Counted from the first letter of the stretch, positions 54,803-64,000 are shown. The stretch: 64,000 bases of DNA from Pseudoalteromonas luteoviolacea (GCF_018100925.1 NZ_JAGJEH010000020.1:1-64000); one strand, 5' to 3'. Numbers and translations: made by a program. Notes: a model not told the origin generated them from the letters alone.

Positions 54803-56086
54803 TTATTGTTTTTGTATCTTGGCGTAATAGAAGCCATCCGTGGTACCTGGCAATAATTGTAAGCCGGGTTGTTCAATCTTATCTTCAGGGTGCAGTGCAA
54901 TATGTTGCGCATCACCAGTACGACTTAAGAAAGCGCTGATCTGCTGGTGGTTTTCTTGCGGAAGTACTGAGCAAGTGGCATACACTAAGGTCCCTCCCGG
55001 TTTAAGCAGTGGCCAAATTTCATCGAGTATTTTTGCCTGTAAGGCTGCCAATTCATCGATATCAGTCGCACGTCGGAGCCACTTTATATCAGGATGACGA
55101 CGGATCACGCCAGTTGCAGAGCAAGGCACATCCAAGAGGATACGATCAAATAATTCGCCTTGCCACCAGTTGTTAGGTTCGTCAGCGAGGCCGTGTACAC
55201 AGTCTGCTTCCAAAGAGAGCCTATTGAGGTTGTCTGCAACACGCTCCAAACGTTTTTCATCGGCATCTAAAGCGGTTACTTTGGCATCCGCGAGCTCTAA
55301 AATGTGGCAAGTTTTACCACCTGGTGCTGCGCAGGCATCGAGAATGTTATCGCCATCTTGCGGTGCTAATAATCGCGCTGCCATTTGCGCTGCTGCATCT
55401 TGAACGGAGCATGCGCCATGCGCAAAATCAGGTAGCTTTGTGACATCGACCGGGTGCGTTAGTAAAATGCCATCTTCGTATTCATTGCAAAGGATATGGT
55501 CGATTTCAGCCTGATCAAGGCGTGCAGAATATGCTTGAGTATGATCGTGGCGCTGATTGACTCGCAGCCACATTGGTGCTTGCTTTTGGTTTGCTTCCAG
55601 GATCTCAGCCCAAGAGTCCGGATAAGCGGCTTGTAGCTTTTTAATGAACCAACTAGGGTGATTATACTGACATACTAAGATGTCATTGGCACTTTGTTCT
55701 ATGGTTGCTTGCTGGCGTTGAAAGTTACGCAGCACAGCATTGACTAGGCCTTTCATGCCGGGCGCACCCAAAGGTTTAAGCGCGTTCACCGTTTCTGCAA
55801 CTGCAGCATGTGCAGGAACACGCATATGCTGAAGCTGATAAATTCCCACGTATAGCAAAAACTGAAAGACCCGGCGCTTACCGCGCAAAGGTTGCTCTAG
55901 CAATTGCTGGCAGTAGTTTTCAAGGCTAGGTAAATAGCGCAGTACGCCATAACATATTTGCTGCAGTAACGCGCGGTCCTTGAGTGGTAGCTTTTGGCTA
56001 GCGTAAGGAAGTTGTGTACTGAGCGAGTTGCCTTTATCAACTACTTGGAATAGCGTTTGTGCCGCTAATGCACGTACATTCGCCAT
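54803..56086 (-). CDS. rsmB: 16S rRNA m5C967 methyltransferase
   Basis: This 427-residue protein (Sun/Fmu) has an N-terminal NusB-like RNA-binding domain and a SAM-dependent methyltransferase domain (LDACAAPGGKTCHILELADA, LLDVPCSATGVIRRHPDIKW). The catalytic cysteine is in VYATCSVLPQEN. The start overlaps the fmt stop by one base (TAATG), so translation is coupled. Confidence 0.97.
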   Translation of the reverse strand: MANVRALAAQTLFQVVDKGNSLSTQLPYASQKLPLKDRALLQQICYGVLRYLPSLENYCQQLLEQPLRGKRRVFQFLLYVGIYQLQHMRVPAHAAVAETVNALKPLGAPGMKGLVNAVLRNFQRQQATIEQSANDILVCQYNHPSWFIKKLQAAYPDSWAEILEANQKQAPMWLRVNQRHDHTQAYSARLDQAEIDHILCNEYEDGILLTHPVDVTKLPDFAHGACSVQDAAAQMAARLLAPQDGDNILDACAAPGGKTCHILELADAKVTALDADEKRLERVADNLNRLSLEADCVHGLADEPNNWWQGELFDRILLDVPCSATGVIRRHPDIKWLRRATDIDELAALQAKILDEIWPLLKPGGTLVYATCSVLPQENHQQISAFLSRTGDAQHIALHPEDKIEQPGLQLLPGTTDGFYYAKIQKQ

Positions 56087-57030
56087 TATGCACCCACCTT
56101 GTTACCGGGAGTTACCCAGTCAGCACGACCATTTAAAAAGTCTTGTGCAGACATTGGTTTTTTCCCCTGCGGTTGCAGCTGGGTTATTTGCAAAGCATGG
56201 GTACCACACGCAATAACAATACCTTGTTTATCTGCACGTAATACTGTGCCTGCTTCACCTTGCATATCGACGACATTGGCCTGCCAGATCTTTACCGTTT
56301 GAGACTGCATTTGTGTAAAACACATAGGCCAGGGGTTAAACGCGCGAATGTTTCGCTCAATTTGTATCGCGTCCATATCCCAGTCGATATCAGCTTCTTG
56401 TTTTGAAAGCTTTTGTGCGTAATTTGACAGTGCGTCGTCCTGCACCTCAGGTGTTACTTTTCCGGCTGCCAAATTATCTAGGGTTTCAACTAATGCTGAA
56501 GGGCCTAATTCCGCTAGTTTTGCATACAAGCTGGCACTGGTTTCATTTACGTCGATTGGACATGTGGCGATATGCAACATATCTCCTGTGTCTAACCCTT
56601 CATCCATTTGCATGATGGTCACACCGGTTTCGTTATCACCAGCCCAAATTGCGCGTTGGATAGGAGCGGCGCCTCGCCATCTAGGCAAAATGGAACCATG
56701 CACATTGAGACAACCTAACTTAGGTGTTTCAAGAATGGTTTTTGGTAACAAGAGACCATAGGCGACAACAACCATGACATCCGCGTTTAGCGCAGCCAAT
56801 TGTGCTGCAGCTTCCTCATTTTTGAGTGACGCAGGCTGAATAACTGGCAGCTCATGCTCTAAGGCGAGTGTTTTGACTTCACTAGCTTTAAGTTTTTTCC
56901 CGCGACCCGCTGGTTTGTCTGGTGTGCTGTAAACTGCAACGACTTCGTGATGAGAGTCGAGCAATGCTTGAAGGTGGCGTGCAGCAAAATCTGGCGTGCC
57001 CGCAAATACTATACGCAAAGGGTTATTCAC
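56086..57030 (-). CDS. fmt: Methionyl-tRNA formyltransferase
   Basis: This enzyme formylates initiator Met-tRNA. Motifs are LRIVFAGTPDFAARHLQALL and the catalytic-region NVHGSILPRWRGAAPIQRAI, with a C-terminal OB-like domain. GTG 57030 gives 314 residues (E. coli 315). A TTG at 57045 is an alternative start. It lies 30 bases after def, its functional partner in formyl cycling. Confidence 0.97.
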   Translation of the reverse strand: MNNPLRIVFAGTPDFAARHLQALLDSHHEVVAVYSTPDKPAGRGKKLKASEVKTLALEHELPVIQPASLKNEEAAAQLAALNADVMVVVAYGLLLPKTILETPKLGCLNVHGSILPRWRGAAPIQRAIWAGDNETGVTIMQMDEGLDTGDMLHIATCPIDVNETSASLYAKLAELGPSALVETLDNLAAGKVTPEVQDDALSNYAQKLSKQEADIDWDMDAIQIERNIRAFNPWPMCFTQMQSQTVKIWQANVVDMQGEAGTVLRADKQGIVIACGTHALQITQLQPQGKKPMSAQDFLNGRADWVTPGNKVGA

Positions 57031-57060
57031 GAATAAATTGTCCAATTAATATTTGAATGA

Positions 57061-57570
57061 TTATGCTTTTGCCGCAAGGCGGGCTTCTTTTTCTATTTTC
57101 TTTTTAATGCGCTGACGCTTAAGTGGCGATAAGTAATCAATAAAAAGTTTGCCTACAAGGTGGTCTAATTCATGTTGCACACAATTAGAAAGCAGCTCTT
57201 GTGCGTCAAACTGATATTCCTCACCGTGCTCATTAAGTGCTTTGACGGTGACTTTTTCAGCACGATCAACTTTTGCATATGAATAAGGAACAGACAGACA
57301 CCCCTCTTCGCATACCATGTTCCCTTCAGATGCGACAATTTCAGGGTTTATTAATACGTACGGCTCGTTGCGCTCTTCTGAAACATCGATAACCACAATA
57401 CGTTGATGAATATCAACTTGTGTTGCTGCTAAACCAACACCATTTTCATCATACATGGTCTCTAACATGTCTTTGACGATTTGACGGATTTCATCATTTA
57501 CTTCTTCAACGGGCTTTGCAACTGTACGCAAACGCTCATCTGGAAATTTAAGCACTTCTAACTTTGCCAT
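57061..57570 (-). CDS. def: Peptide deformylase
   Basis: This 169-residue metalloenzyme removes N-formyl from new proteins. All three motifs are present: GVGLAATQ, EGCLSVP and QHELDHLVGKLF, with the metal ligands Cys and two His. It is divergent from the LysM gene and heads def-fmt-rsmB-trkA. Confidence 0.98.
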   Translation of the reverse strand: MAKLEVLKFPDERLRTVAKPVEEVNDEIRQIVKDMLETMYDENGVGLAATQVDIHQRIVVIDVSEERNEPYVLINPEIVASEGNMVCEEGCLSVPYSYAKVDRAEKVTVKALNEHGEEYQFDAQELLSNCVQHELDHLVGKLFIDYLSPLKRQRIKKKIEKEARLAAKA

Positions 57571-57686
57571 GGATACCTTTTACAGTCGTTATAAATGGGG
57601 TAATGTATGCTCTTATTTTAGCCATTCACGTTCCCCTTTAACAGGTTTTGGTGGATAATATCTAAAAATAACTCAAGGAATTCGGA

Positions 57687-58799
57687 ATGAAATCTCAATT
57701 TGCAGCCTTAATACTGGCAGCAGCTGCTGTATTCCCTGCTATTGCCGATACATTAACGGTTAAACCTGATGCGCCCAAGCGATATGTTGTGAAAAAAGGG
57801 GATACGCTTTGGGATATCTCGAGTTTATATTTAAATAGTCCATGGAAGTGGCCTGAGTTATGGCAACAAAACCCTCAAATTAATAATCCACATCTCATTT
57901 ATCCTGGTGATATTTTATCTCTCGGGGTAGATGAGCACGGAAATCCGGTATTAATAATTGATAAAGGGGTAAGAAAACTATCCCCGAGTGTGCGTATCAT
58001 CGAGGCAAAAGGATCGGCAATTCCAACTCTGCCTCTGTCATTGCTGGAGCCATATTTAAGCTACGATCAGGCACTTGATGAGGGAGATATTGCTGTCTTT
58101 CCAATCATTTTGGGCTCTAACAAAAACTTTAAAATGAGTGTGACAGGACATCTTTTGTATGTGAAGGGCGACCTAAAACGTGGTGGTAACTATGGTATTT
58201 ATCGTCAAGGCAAGCCTTATAAAGATGGCTTGCGGACTTTAGCATATGAAACCATGCTGGTGGGCACTGCTCGCGCACTTGAGCCGGGCGATATCGCTGA
58301 TGGGGTGCCTAGTACGGTTAAAGTTGAAACGGTAAAGCGAGAAATTAAAGCTGGAGATTTTGTAATGCCATTATCTCAGGGGCAAGACCACAAGGCCAAC
58401 TTTAAAATGAGCAAGCCAAGCCAAGGTGTTGAGGGGGAGATAATTGCCAGTAGCAATCAGCACAGAGAATTTGGCCCGATGTCGGTTGTTGTGCTTAATG
58501 TTGGCAGCAAGCAGCAGTTGGTAGAAGGCAATGTACTCGATATTTTTCGTCAATCTCCAACCGTTGTAGAGCGTGACGGCACACCAAAGTATATCGAAGA
58601 TTCAAGCAGTTTGGATAAACTGATTGGCGATGTAGGCTCGTGGTTTGGAGAGGGAAATAGTGAAAATAGCACAGTATGGCATATGCCGAGCGAAAAAGTC
58701 GGCGAGCTGATGTTATTTAAAGTCTATGACAATATTAGTTACGCAATGGTCATGAAAACATCGCAACCTATCCAAGTAGGAGACAGCGTAACGAATTGA
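57687..58799 (+). CDS. LysM-domain periplasmic protein
   Basis: The 370-residue protein has a signal peptide (about 1-20). One LysM peptidoglycan-binding domain at about 32-80 (RYVVKKGDTLWDISSLYLNS, NPHLIYPGDILSLG) is followed by a long C-terminal region of unknown function. This gene is regularly found beside dprA and divergent from def in gammaproteobacteria. It probably acts in the cell wall or outer-membrane space. Confidence 0.88.
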   Translation: MKSQFAALILAAAAVFPAIADTLTVKPDAPKRYVVKKGDTLWDISSLYLNSPWKWPELWQQNPQINNPHLIYPGDILSLGVDEHGNPVLIIDKGVRKLSPSVRIIEAKGSAIPTLPLSLLEPYLSYDQALDEGDIAVFPIILGSNKNFKMSVTGHLLYVKGDLKRGGNYGIYRQGKPYKDGLRTLAYETMLVGTARALEPGDIADGVPSTVKVETVKREIKAGDFVMPLSQGQDHKANFKMSKPSQGVEGEIIASSNQHREFGPMSVVVLNVGSKQQLVEGNVLDIFRQSPTVVERDGTPKYIEDSSSLDKLIGDVGSWFGEGNSENSTVWHMPSEKVGELMLFKVYDNISYAMVMKTSQPIQVGDSVTN

Positions 58800-58824
58800 T
58801 TAATAAATTGCTCAAGGAGGGAGC

Positions 58825-59904
58825 ATGACCACAATATCATTGAGAGAGGCGCTAGCACTTCACCTTTGTCGTGGGTTGGGAGTGAGTACTATTTTGGCGC
58901 TACAACAAAAAGTCCCTCTACCTGACGTTTTTACGTTATCAAAAGCTGATCTTTGCCAATTAGGGCTCAATGAAAAGCTGGCGCAGCAACTCATCACCAC
59001 AGATTGGTCTCACGTCGACCGGATCATTGAACAGTGTACAGCCCTAAATATTCATGTCATTCATTACTTTGATGAACAGTATCCCGCAGCATTGACACAT
59101 ATATGTAGTCCTCCTTGGTTATTATTTTGTCGGGGTAATAGAGCGCTATTGCATCAACCTCAAATAGCCATTGTTGGCAGCCGCAGTGCCTCCCGTATGG
59201 GAAAAGAGATTGGCTATGATTTTGCACGCCAGTTAGGAGAGGCTAATTTTGTTACGACGTCGGGGATGGCACGGGGGATTGATGGAGCGGCGCACTGTGG
59301 TGCATTGAGTACGTCGGGCGGGACCATTGCTGTGATGGGGACTGGAGCGGACGTAGTTTACCCAAAACGTCATACGGAATTGTATTGGCGCATTGTTGAG
59401 CAGGGGCTCATAGTGAGTGAGTTTGTGCCTGGAACCTTACCGCATGGAGCTAATTTTCCTCGGCGGAATCGAATAATTTCAGGGTTATCCTTGGGGGTGT
59501 TGTTGGTCGAAGCCGAAATAAAAAGCGGTTCACTGGTGACTGCACGATATGCGATAGAGCAAAATAAGGAAGTTTTTGCTATTCCAGGTTCGATACGTCA
59601 CAGTCTATCTGAGGGGTGTCACTTTTTGATCAAGCAGGGCGCCAAGCTCACTGAAAATGTCAGTGATATTATCGAAGAGGTGAGCTTTTTACCCGAAAAC
59701 AGTCTATATATTATAGAAAGTGAGAGAAAACAGGAGACTTGCCCCGTTTTGCAAAATCTCGGTTATGAGGTAACTGACGTCGATACCTTAGCGCTGAGGA
59801 CCCAGTGGCCAGTAGAGCAGGTACTTGCCAGACTATTGGACTTAGAGCTTGAAGACAAAGTAGAACGTGTATTAAACGGCTACATCAAATTAGCGAGGGG
59901 TTAA
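58825..59904 (+). CDS. dprA: DNA processing protein DprA (Smf)
   Basis: The 359-residue protein loads RecA on incoming single-stranded DNA in natural transformation. The Rossmann-like core has IVGSRSASRMGKEIGYDFAR, TSGMARGIDGAAHCGAL and GANFPRRNRIISGLS. The C-terminal winged helix (about 305-355) is retained. It starts 25 bases after the LysM gene and ends two bases before smg. Confidence 0.96.
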   Translation: MTTISLREALALHLCRGLGVSTILALQQKVPLPDVFTLSKADLCQLGLNEKLAQQLITTDWSHVDRIIEQCTALNIHVIHYFDEQYPAALTHICSPPWLLFCRGNRALLHQPQIAIVGSRSASRMGKEIGYDFARQLGEANFVTTSGMARGIDGAAHCGALSTSGGTIAVMGTGADVVYPKRHTELYWRIVEQGLIVSEFVPGTLPHGANFPRRNRIISGLSLGVLLVEAEIKSGSLVTARYAIEQNKEVFAIPGSIRHSLSEGCHFLIKQGAKLTENVSDIIEEVSFLPENSLYIIESERKQETCPVLQNLGYEVTDVDTLALRTQWPVEQVLARLLDLELEDKVERVLNGYIKLARG

Positions 59905-59906
59905 AC

Positions 59907-60380
59907 ATGTTTGATATCCTGATGTATTTATTTGAGAACTATATTCATAGCGAAGCGGATATCTTCGTAGAGCAAAATCAACTAACAGACGAATTAGTAG
60001 GTGCAGGCTTCGACCAAGCTGAAATATACAAAGCATTGGATTGGTTAGAGCAGCTTGCCGATCTTCAACACAGTGATGAGTTTCCTTATCTCAATGCCAA
60101 ACCTGACTCTGCGATACGTATTTATACTCAAGAAGAGTGCCGTGTATTAGATGTTGAGTGTCGTGGTTTTTTAATGTTTGTAGAACAAATTGGTGTGATA
60201 GATTGTACAACAAGAGAAATGGTCATTGATCGAATGCTGGCGTTAGAAAAGTCATCTATCTGCCTTGACGATTTGAAGTGGGTGATATTAATGGTGCTAT
60301 TTAACGTGCCAGGTAAAGAACATGCATATGCACAGATGGAAGATCTGATCTTCGAACAGCCATCAGGGCTATTGCATTAA
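59907..60380 (+). CDS. smg: Smg family protein
   Basis: This 157-residue small acidic, helical protein of the Smg/DUF494 family is typically encoded directly after dprA. It starts MFDILMYLFENYIHSEADIF, which is characteristic. Its biochemical role is unknown. Confidence 0.93.
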   Translation: MFDILMYLFENYIHSEADIFVEQNQLTDELVGAGFDQAEIYKALDWLEQLADLQHSDEFPYLNAKPDSAIRIYTQEECRVLDVECRGFLMFVEQIGVIDCTTREMVIDRMLALEKSSICLDDLKWVILMVLFNVPGKEHAYAQMEDLIFEQPSGLLH

Positions 60381-60602
60381 CAGGTTTACGGCATCTTTGA
60401 GAGATCAAAATGCCGTATCAAATCAAAGCTAGTTCAGTACGTCCTCTAAGCTTCGACGTGCGATTCATAACATTCTCTTTATTTTTCTTCAGCTCACTGA
60501 GATATATGTCGCAAACATTTAGACCTTCGAGCGTGTTTTAGTTGTCCTTATATCGATACACAGTAAAATAGCACAGTGTGTGCACAGTTTAAGGTGAGTA
60601 AA

Positions 60603-61181
60603 ATGAGCAAAATTGATCACTCTCTTTTTAATGCGGATCAACATGCATTGGAAAAGGAGTATGAAGTCTGCCCAAAATGTGGTTCAGAGTTGGTGGTCAA
60701 ACATTCTAAAAACGGGGCTTTTCTTGGCTGTGCCAGTTACCCGACATGTGATTATATTCGCTCTTTTGCTCATCATGACAGCCATGACATTAAAATATTG
60801 GACGATGCACCTTGTCCAGAGTGTGGTCGCGACCTCGTGATAAGAAATGGTCGATACGGTATGTTTATCGGTTGCACAGGTTATCCAGAGTGCCATTTTA
60901 TTGTGCATGAAGAAGAAGAGGAAACACAGGCGTTTCCAGCATGTCCAAAATGTCAAAATGGGCACTTACAAAAAAGACAGAACAAATATGGCAAGTTTTT
61001 TTACGCGTGTGACGCTTACCCTAAATGTAAATATAGCTTGAATCAGCTCCCTGTTGCACACCAATGTGAACAATGTGATTGGCCCGTCATGGTACAAAAA
61101 AAGCGTGCGGGTAAAGCTATGCTACAATGTCCGCAAAAAGCTTGTCAGCATATGATTGAGGATCCCTATGAATCACAATGA
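60603..61181 (+). CDS. Topoisomerase-type zinc-ribbon protein (YrdD-like)
   Basis: The 192-residue protein has four zinc-ribbon units like the C-terminus of DNA topoisomerase I. The first three have CPKCGSELVV...FLGCASYPTC, CPECGRDLVI...FIGCTGYPEC and CPKC...FYACDAYPKC; the fourth is less regular (CEQC...CPQKAC). There is no catalytic topoisomerase domain. It probably binds single-stranded DNA. ATG 60603 follows AAGGTGAG. The gene overlaps the start of tsaC by 14 bases, as in the E. coli yrdD-tsaC arrangement. Confidence 0.9.
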   Translation: MSKIDHSLFNADQHALEKEYEVCPKCGSELVVKHSKNGAFLGCASYPTCDYIRSFAHHDSHDIKILDDAPCPECGRDLVIRNGRYGMFIGCTGYPECHFIVHEEEEETQAFPACPKCQNGHLQKRQNKYGKFFYACDAYPKCKYSLNQLPVAHQCEQCDWPVMVQKKRAGKAMLQCPQKACQHMIEDPYESQ

Positions 61182-61743
61182 AAACCAAACAACTAAGCCG
61201 CAAACAGCCATTGAAGCGTTGCGCCAAGGCGAGTTGATCTGTTATCCAACAGAAGCCATTTTTGGGCTGGGTTGTGATCCAGACAGTGAAAGCGCAGTCC
61301 ACAAACTATTGGCACTGAAAGAACGTCCAATTGAGAAAGGGCTGATTTTGATTGCCGATAACTTTGCTCAGTGCTTAGACTATGTTGACGATGCAAAAAT
61401 TCCAATGGACAAGCGTGCCGAAATATTTTCAGCTTGGCCTGGGCCCGTGACTTGGGTATTGCCTGCAAAGTCGACAACACCCAAATGGCTAACTGGTGAG
61501 CATACAAGTATTGCTGTTCGTGTGACTGATCACCCCGTTGTTAAACAACTATGCAAATCATTTGGTAAGCCTTTAGTCTCAACCAGTGCTAATTTTAGCG
61601 GCGAAGAGCCAGCTATGACGATTGCGCAGGCCCAGAGCATGTTTGGTGATCGGGTTGGCTATTATCAAGAGGGTGAGCTAGGCGGGCGTAATACACCCAG
61701 CCAAATCCGCGATGCAATGACTGGTCAAGTATTTAGGAACTAA
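61168..61743 (+). CDS. tsaC: Threonylcarbamoyl-AMP synthase
   Basis: This 191-residue YrdC-fold protein makes threonylcarbamoyl-AMP for the t6A37 modification of tRNAs that read ANN codons. Motifs include ICYPTEAIFGLGCDPDSESA, ERPIEKGLILIA, WPGPVTWVLPA and LVSTSANFSGEEP. ATG 61168 is behind GAGG. An in-frame TTG at 61156 is not preferred. hemF follows after four bases. Confidence 0.95.
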   Translation: MNHNENQTTKPQTAIEALRQGELICYPTEAIFGLGCDPDSESAVHKLLALKERPIEKGLILIADNFAQCLDYVDDAKIPMDKRAEIFSAWPGPVTWVLPAKSTTPKWLTGEHTSIAVRVTDHPVVKQLCKSFGKPLVSTSANFSGEEPAMTIAQAQSMFGDRVGYYQEGELGGRNTPSQIRDAMTGQVFRN

Positions 61744-61747
61744 TGAC

Positions 61748-62671
61748 GTGAGTAAAGTGAATTTAGAGACGGTTAAAGCGTTTTTATTACAGCTTCAGGA
61801 TGACATTTGCCAAGGATTAGAACAAGCAGATGGCAGCGGTAAGTTTGTTGAAGATAGCTGGGAGCGGGCAGAAGGTGGCGGCGGTCGAACTCGAGTGCTT
61901 AAAGGCGGTACAGTCATAGAGCAAGGTGGAGTTAATTACTCCCATGTTTTTGGGGCGTCAATGCCTGCTTCAGCGACAGCACATCGCCCTGAGTTAGCTG
62001 GCAGAAGTTTTCACGCGTGTGGTGTTTCTTTGGTGATCCACCCAAAAAACCCACATATACCAACTAGCCACGCAAACGTACGCTTTTTTATTGCTGAGAA
62101 AGAGGGAGAAGCGCCGATTTGGTGGTTTGGTGGTGGCTTTGACCTAACGCCTTTTTACCCTCATTTGGAAGATGTAAAACATTGGCACCAAGTGGCGAAA
62201 GACTTATGCACACCGTTTGGTGACGAAGTTTATCCGAAGTATAAAAAATGGTGTGATGATTATTTTTACCTGAAACATCGTGACGAAACTCGCGGGGTCG
62301 GAGGGTTATTTTTTGATGATTTAAATGAGGAAGGCTTTGATAAGAGCTTTGCCTTTATGAAAGCGGTAGGGAAAGGTTTTTTACCAGCCTACACGCCAAT
62401 CATCTCGCGAAGAAAAGATATGCCTGTAAGTGAACAAGAGCGTGAATTTCAACTTTATCGCCGTGGCCGCTACGTTGAATTTAATCTTGTATGGGATAGG
62501 GGAACTTTATTTGGATTACAAAGTGGTGGACGTACTGAGTCTATACTGATGTCTATGCCACCGTTGGCGAGATGGGAGTATGACTTTACACCTGAAGCCG
62601 GGTCGAATGAAGCTAAACTATATGAGCATTTCTTGAAGCCCCAAGATTGGTTAAACATTGATGTGTTATAA
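61748..62671 (+). CDS. hemF: Aerobic coproporphyrinogen III oxidase
   Basis: This 307-residue oxygen-dependent enzyme of heme synthesis converts coproporphyrinogen III to protoporphyrinogen IX. Conserved stretches are EGGGGRTRVLKGG, HANVRFFIAEKEG, WWFGGGFDLTPFYP and GGLFFDDLNEEGFDKSFAF. The start is GTG. It lies four bases after tsaC, so it is probably co-transcribed. Confidence 0.97.
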   Translation: MSKVNLETVKAFLLQLQDDICQGLEQADGSGKFVEDSWERAEGGGGRTRVLKGGTVIEQGGVNYSHVFGASMPASATAHRPELAGRSFHACGVSLVIHPKNPHIPTSHANVRFFIAEKEGEAPIWWFGGGFDLTPFYPHLEDVKHWHQVAKDLCTPFGDEVYPKYKKWCDDYFYLKHRDETRGVGGLFFDDLNEEGFDKSFAFMKAVGKGFLPAYTPIISRRKDMPVSEQEREFQLYRRGRYVEFNLVWDRGTLFGLQSGGRTESILMSMPPLARWEYDFTPEAGSNEAKLYEHFLKPQDWLNIDVL

Positions 62672-62687
62672 AAGTAATTAGTGTAAT

Positions 62688-62714
62688 AAAAAAGGAGCTT
62701 AATGCTCCTTTTTT
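62688..62714. terminator. Bidirectional terminator between hemF and the chemotaxis gene
   Basis: AAAAAAGGAGC-TTAAT-GCTCCTTTTTT lies between two convergent genes, 17 bases past the hemF stop and 12 bases past the stop of the receptor gene. It can serve both. Confidence 0.9.
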
Positions 62715-62725
62715 ATTTGTATGGA

Positions 62726-64000
62726 TTAATTTAGTTTAAAGCCTCTGACCTGCTCATCTAAAGAACGAGCTAACTCCAACAACTCTTCGCTGACACGTTT
62801 ACTACCATGGGCGTCTTCTAACGATTGCTCTGCGTTGTCTCGGATAGCGACAACACTTTGATTGATCTCTTCTGCCGCCTGATTTTGTTGCTCAGTAGCG
62901 TCGGCAATTTGGACATTTAGCGCATTGATCTCATGCATTTGAGATGAAATATCTTTAAGTGCCTGTGCGACCTGTTGCACTTGCGCTGCTCTATCATCTG
63001 CTTCAGCGCAAGAGGCGTTCATGGCACTAACGGTTTGCTCTGCTTCTTGCTGAAGCTTGTCTATGGTACGACGGATTTCGTCGGTAGAATCGTGAGTGCG
63101 GGTAGCAAGGGTTCTGACTTCATCTGCAACTACCGCAAATCCTCTACCTGCTTCTCCCGCGCGTGCCGCTTCTATCGCGGCATTGAGAGCAAGTAAATTG
63201 GTTTGCTCGGCGATACTGCTGATCACTTCAAGTACTTTTCCGACAGCCAGCGTTTGTGTTTGTAATTGACTGACTTGATTTGCCGCATCGCGAATATCAC
63301 CAGCTAACTGATTTATACTTTGCTCGGTGGTATGCGCAATCGACATACTTTGTTCAGCAAGGTGATTGCTACTGTCGGATTTTTCAGATGCAAAGTGAGT
63401 GGTATTTTTTACTTCACTGGAAGAGCTTTCCAGCTCGTTAATTGCTGCTGCTACTGAATCGGTTCCCTGCTTTTGCGATTGAATTGCTTCTTCTGTGGTC
63501 TCAGCCGCTGTGTAAATATGCTCTGCCGAGTGTATTAATATTTTTGATGAACGGGATACCTCGGCAATGTTCTCTTTAAATGCGGACATCATTTTATTGA
63601 AATTAGTCGCTAAGCGGCCCAATTCGTCATCTATTTCATCATGAATTCGCAAACTTAAATCTTGGTTGGTTGTGGCTAGGCGCATTGTTTTGCCGAGTTT
63701 CTTTAATCTGACGATAAAGAGCTTACGAAATAGTGTACCGAGAATAAAAAAAGCGGTGGCAAATATGGCGGTAAGTATAGTTGTGCTAAATATCGTGTTC
63801 TCGTCCACAGTTGTGTCTATATCTCCAAGGGAATAGCTAATTTTCACTGCGCCCAATACATCTCCCTCTTTTGCCTGATGACAGCCAAGACAATTGGTCC
63901 CTTTATAATCGGCACTTGCAACCATAGGCTTCAGATAGGTCATAACGCGCTTGTCACCACGTTGCTCAATCACTAACAGTTCTTCTCCTTTAAGAGCGGC
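62726..64000 (-). CDS. Methyl-accepting chemotaxis protein with heme-c sensor motif (partial)
   Basis: At least 425 residues are visible and the frame is open at the right edge, so the N-terminus is missing. The periplasmic part contains a CXXCH heme-attachment motif (TNCLGCHQAKEGDVLG), like the c-type heme domains of redox-sensing receptors. A transmembrane helix (TTILTAIFATAFFILGTLF), a HAMP region and the signalling hairpin EQTNLLALNAAIEAARAG...RGFAVVADEVRTLA follow. It probably senses redox state or a gaseous ligand and feeds CheA. Confidence 0.88.
   Translation of the reverse strand, partial: AALKGEELLVIEQRGDKRVMTYLKPMVASADYKGTNCLGCHQAKEGDVLGAVKISYSLGDIDTTVDENTIFSTTILTAIFATAFFILGTLFRKLFIVRLKKLGKTMRLATTNQDLSLRIHDEIDDELGRLATNFNKMMSAFKENIAEVSRSSKILIHSAEHIYTAAETTEEAIQSQKQGTDSVAAAINELESSSSEVKNTTHFASEKSDSSNHLAEQSMSIAHTTEQSINQLAGDIRDAANQVSQLQTQTLAVGKVLEVISSIAEQTNLLALNAAIEAARAGEAGRGFAVVADEVRTLATRTHDSTDEIRRTIDKLQQEAEQTVSAMNASCAEADDRAAQVQQVAQALKDISSQMHEINALNVQIADATEQQNQAAEEINQSVVAIRDNAEQSLEDAHGSKRVSEELLELARSLDEQVRGFKLN

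Noticed and set aside
1..64000. CRISPR array, tRNA, rRNA, transposase or integrase gene
   Set aside because: None seen. The only short repeats are the edge leader duplication, the peptide array and the glyS-linked duplication, none with spacer-repeat periodicity or insertion-sequence ends.

Overview
The window looks like the replication-origin region of a marine gammaproteobacterium, most likely Pseudoalteromonas or a close Alteromonadales relative. This is inferred from gene order (mnmG-rsmG-parA-parB-atpIBEFHAGDC; rpmH-rnpA-yidD-yidC; dnaA-dnaN-recF-gyrB; glyQ-glyS; fadBA; trkH/trkA-rsmB-fmt-def; dprA-smg-tsaC-hemF), from protein resemblance to E. coli orthologues, and from moderate-to-low GC. 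It is not proven by any marker gene.

Layout. 1-5.0 kb is accessory and, apart from unassigned gaps, reads on the minus strand. It holds a radical-SAM/SPASM peptide-modification cassette (LuxR-type regulator, a 59-residue double-glycine precursor, SPASM maturase), followed by a probable operon of four tandem double-glycine precursor peptides and a secreted lipoyl-like adaptor fragment. 5.5-7.7 kb is a ToxR/CadC-like membrane regulator with a beta-propeller-like periplasmic part. 8.0-15.0 kb is the complete F1Fo ATP synthase operon with a strong promoter. 15.1-19.4 kb is parB, parA, rsmG and mnmG. 19.4-19.8 kb, between mnmG and mioC, has the hallmarks of oriC: four perfect DnaA boxes, 14 GATC sites in about 415 bp and AT-rich GATC-led repeats. 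Two further DnaA-box/GATC clusters lie upstream of the serine-hydrolase gene (20.3-20.9 kb) and of dnaA (31.1-31.8 kb).

20.9-28.1 kb mixes core mnmE with inserted genes: a beta-lactamase-fold lipoprotein, a winged-helix/TPR membrane regulator and a three-gene thiol-redox operon. 28.5-31.1 kb is yidC, yidD, rnpA and rpmH. 31.8-41.0 kb is dnaA, dnaN, recF (carrying two perfect parS palindromes), gyrB, glyQ and glyS.

41.1-42.6 kb is a small accessory island. A module made of the glyS 3' end, a carbohydrate-binding-like lipoprotein gene and a double-glycine precursor gene is present twice. The second lipoprotein copy is decayed, while both precursor genes are intact and have diverged. Their leaders match those of the four tandem precursors 37 kb away, so the window holds six members of one leader family plus one unrelated SPASM-type precursor. 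No exporter protease or modifying enzyme for the six is visible here.

42.7-64 kb is ordinary chromosome: tusA, fadAB, slt, pepQ, yigZ, trkH, a PilZ protein, trkA-rsmB-fmt-def, a LysM protein, dprA, smg, a topoisomerase-type zinc-ribbon protein, tsaC and hemF. It ends in a methyl-accepting chemotaxis protein that is cut by the right edge and carries a heme-c motif in its sensor domain.

The most notable material is the set of small peptide genes, which automated gene callers easily miss.
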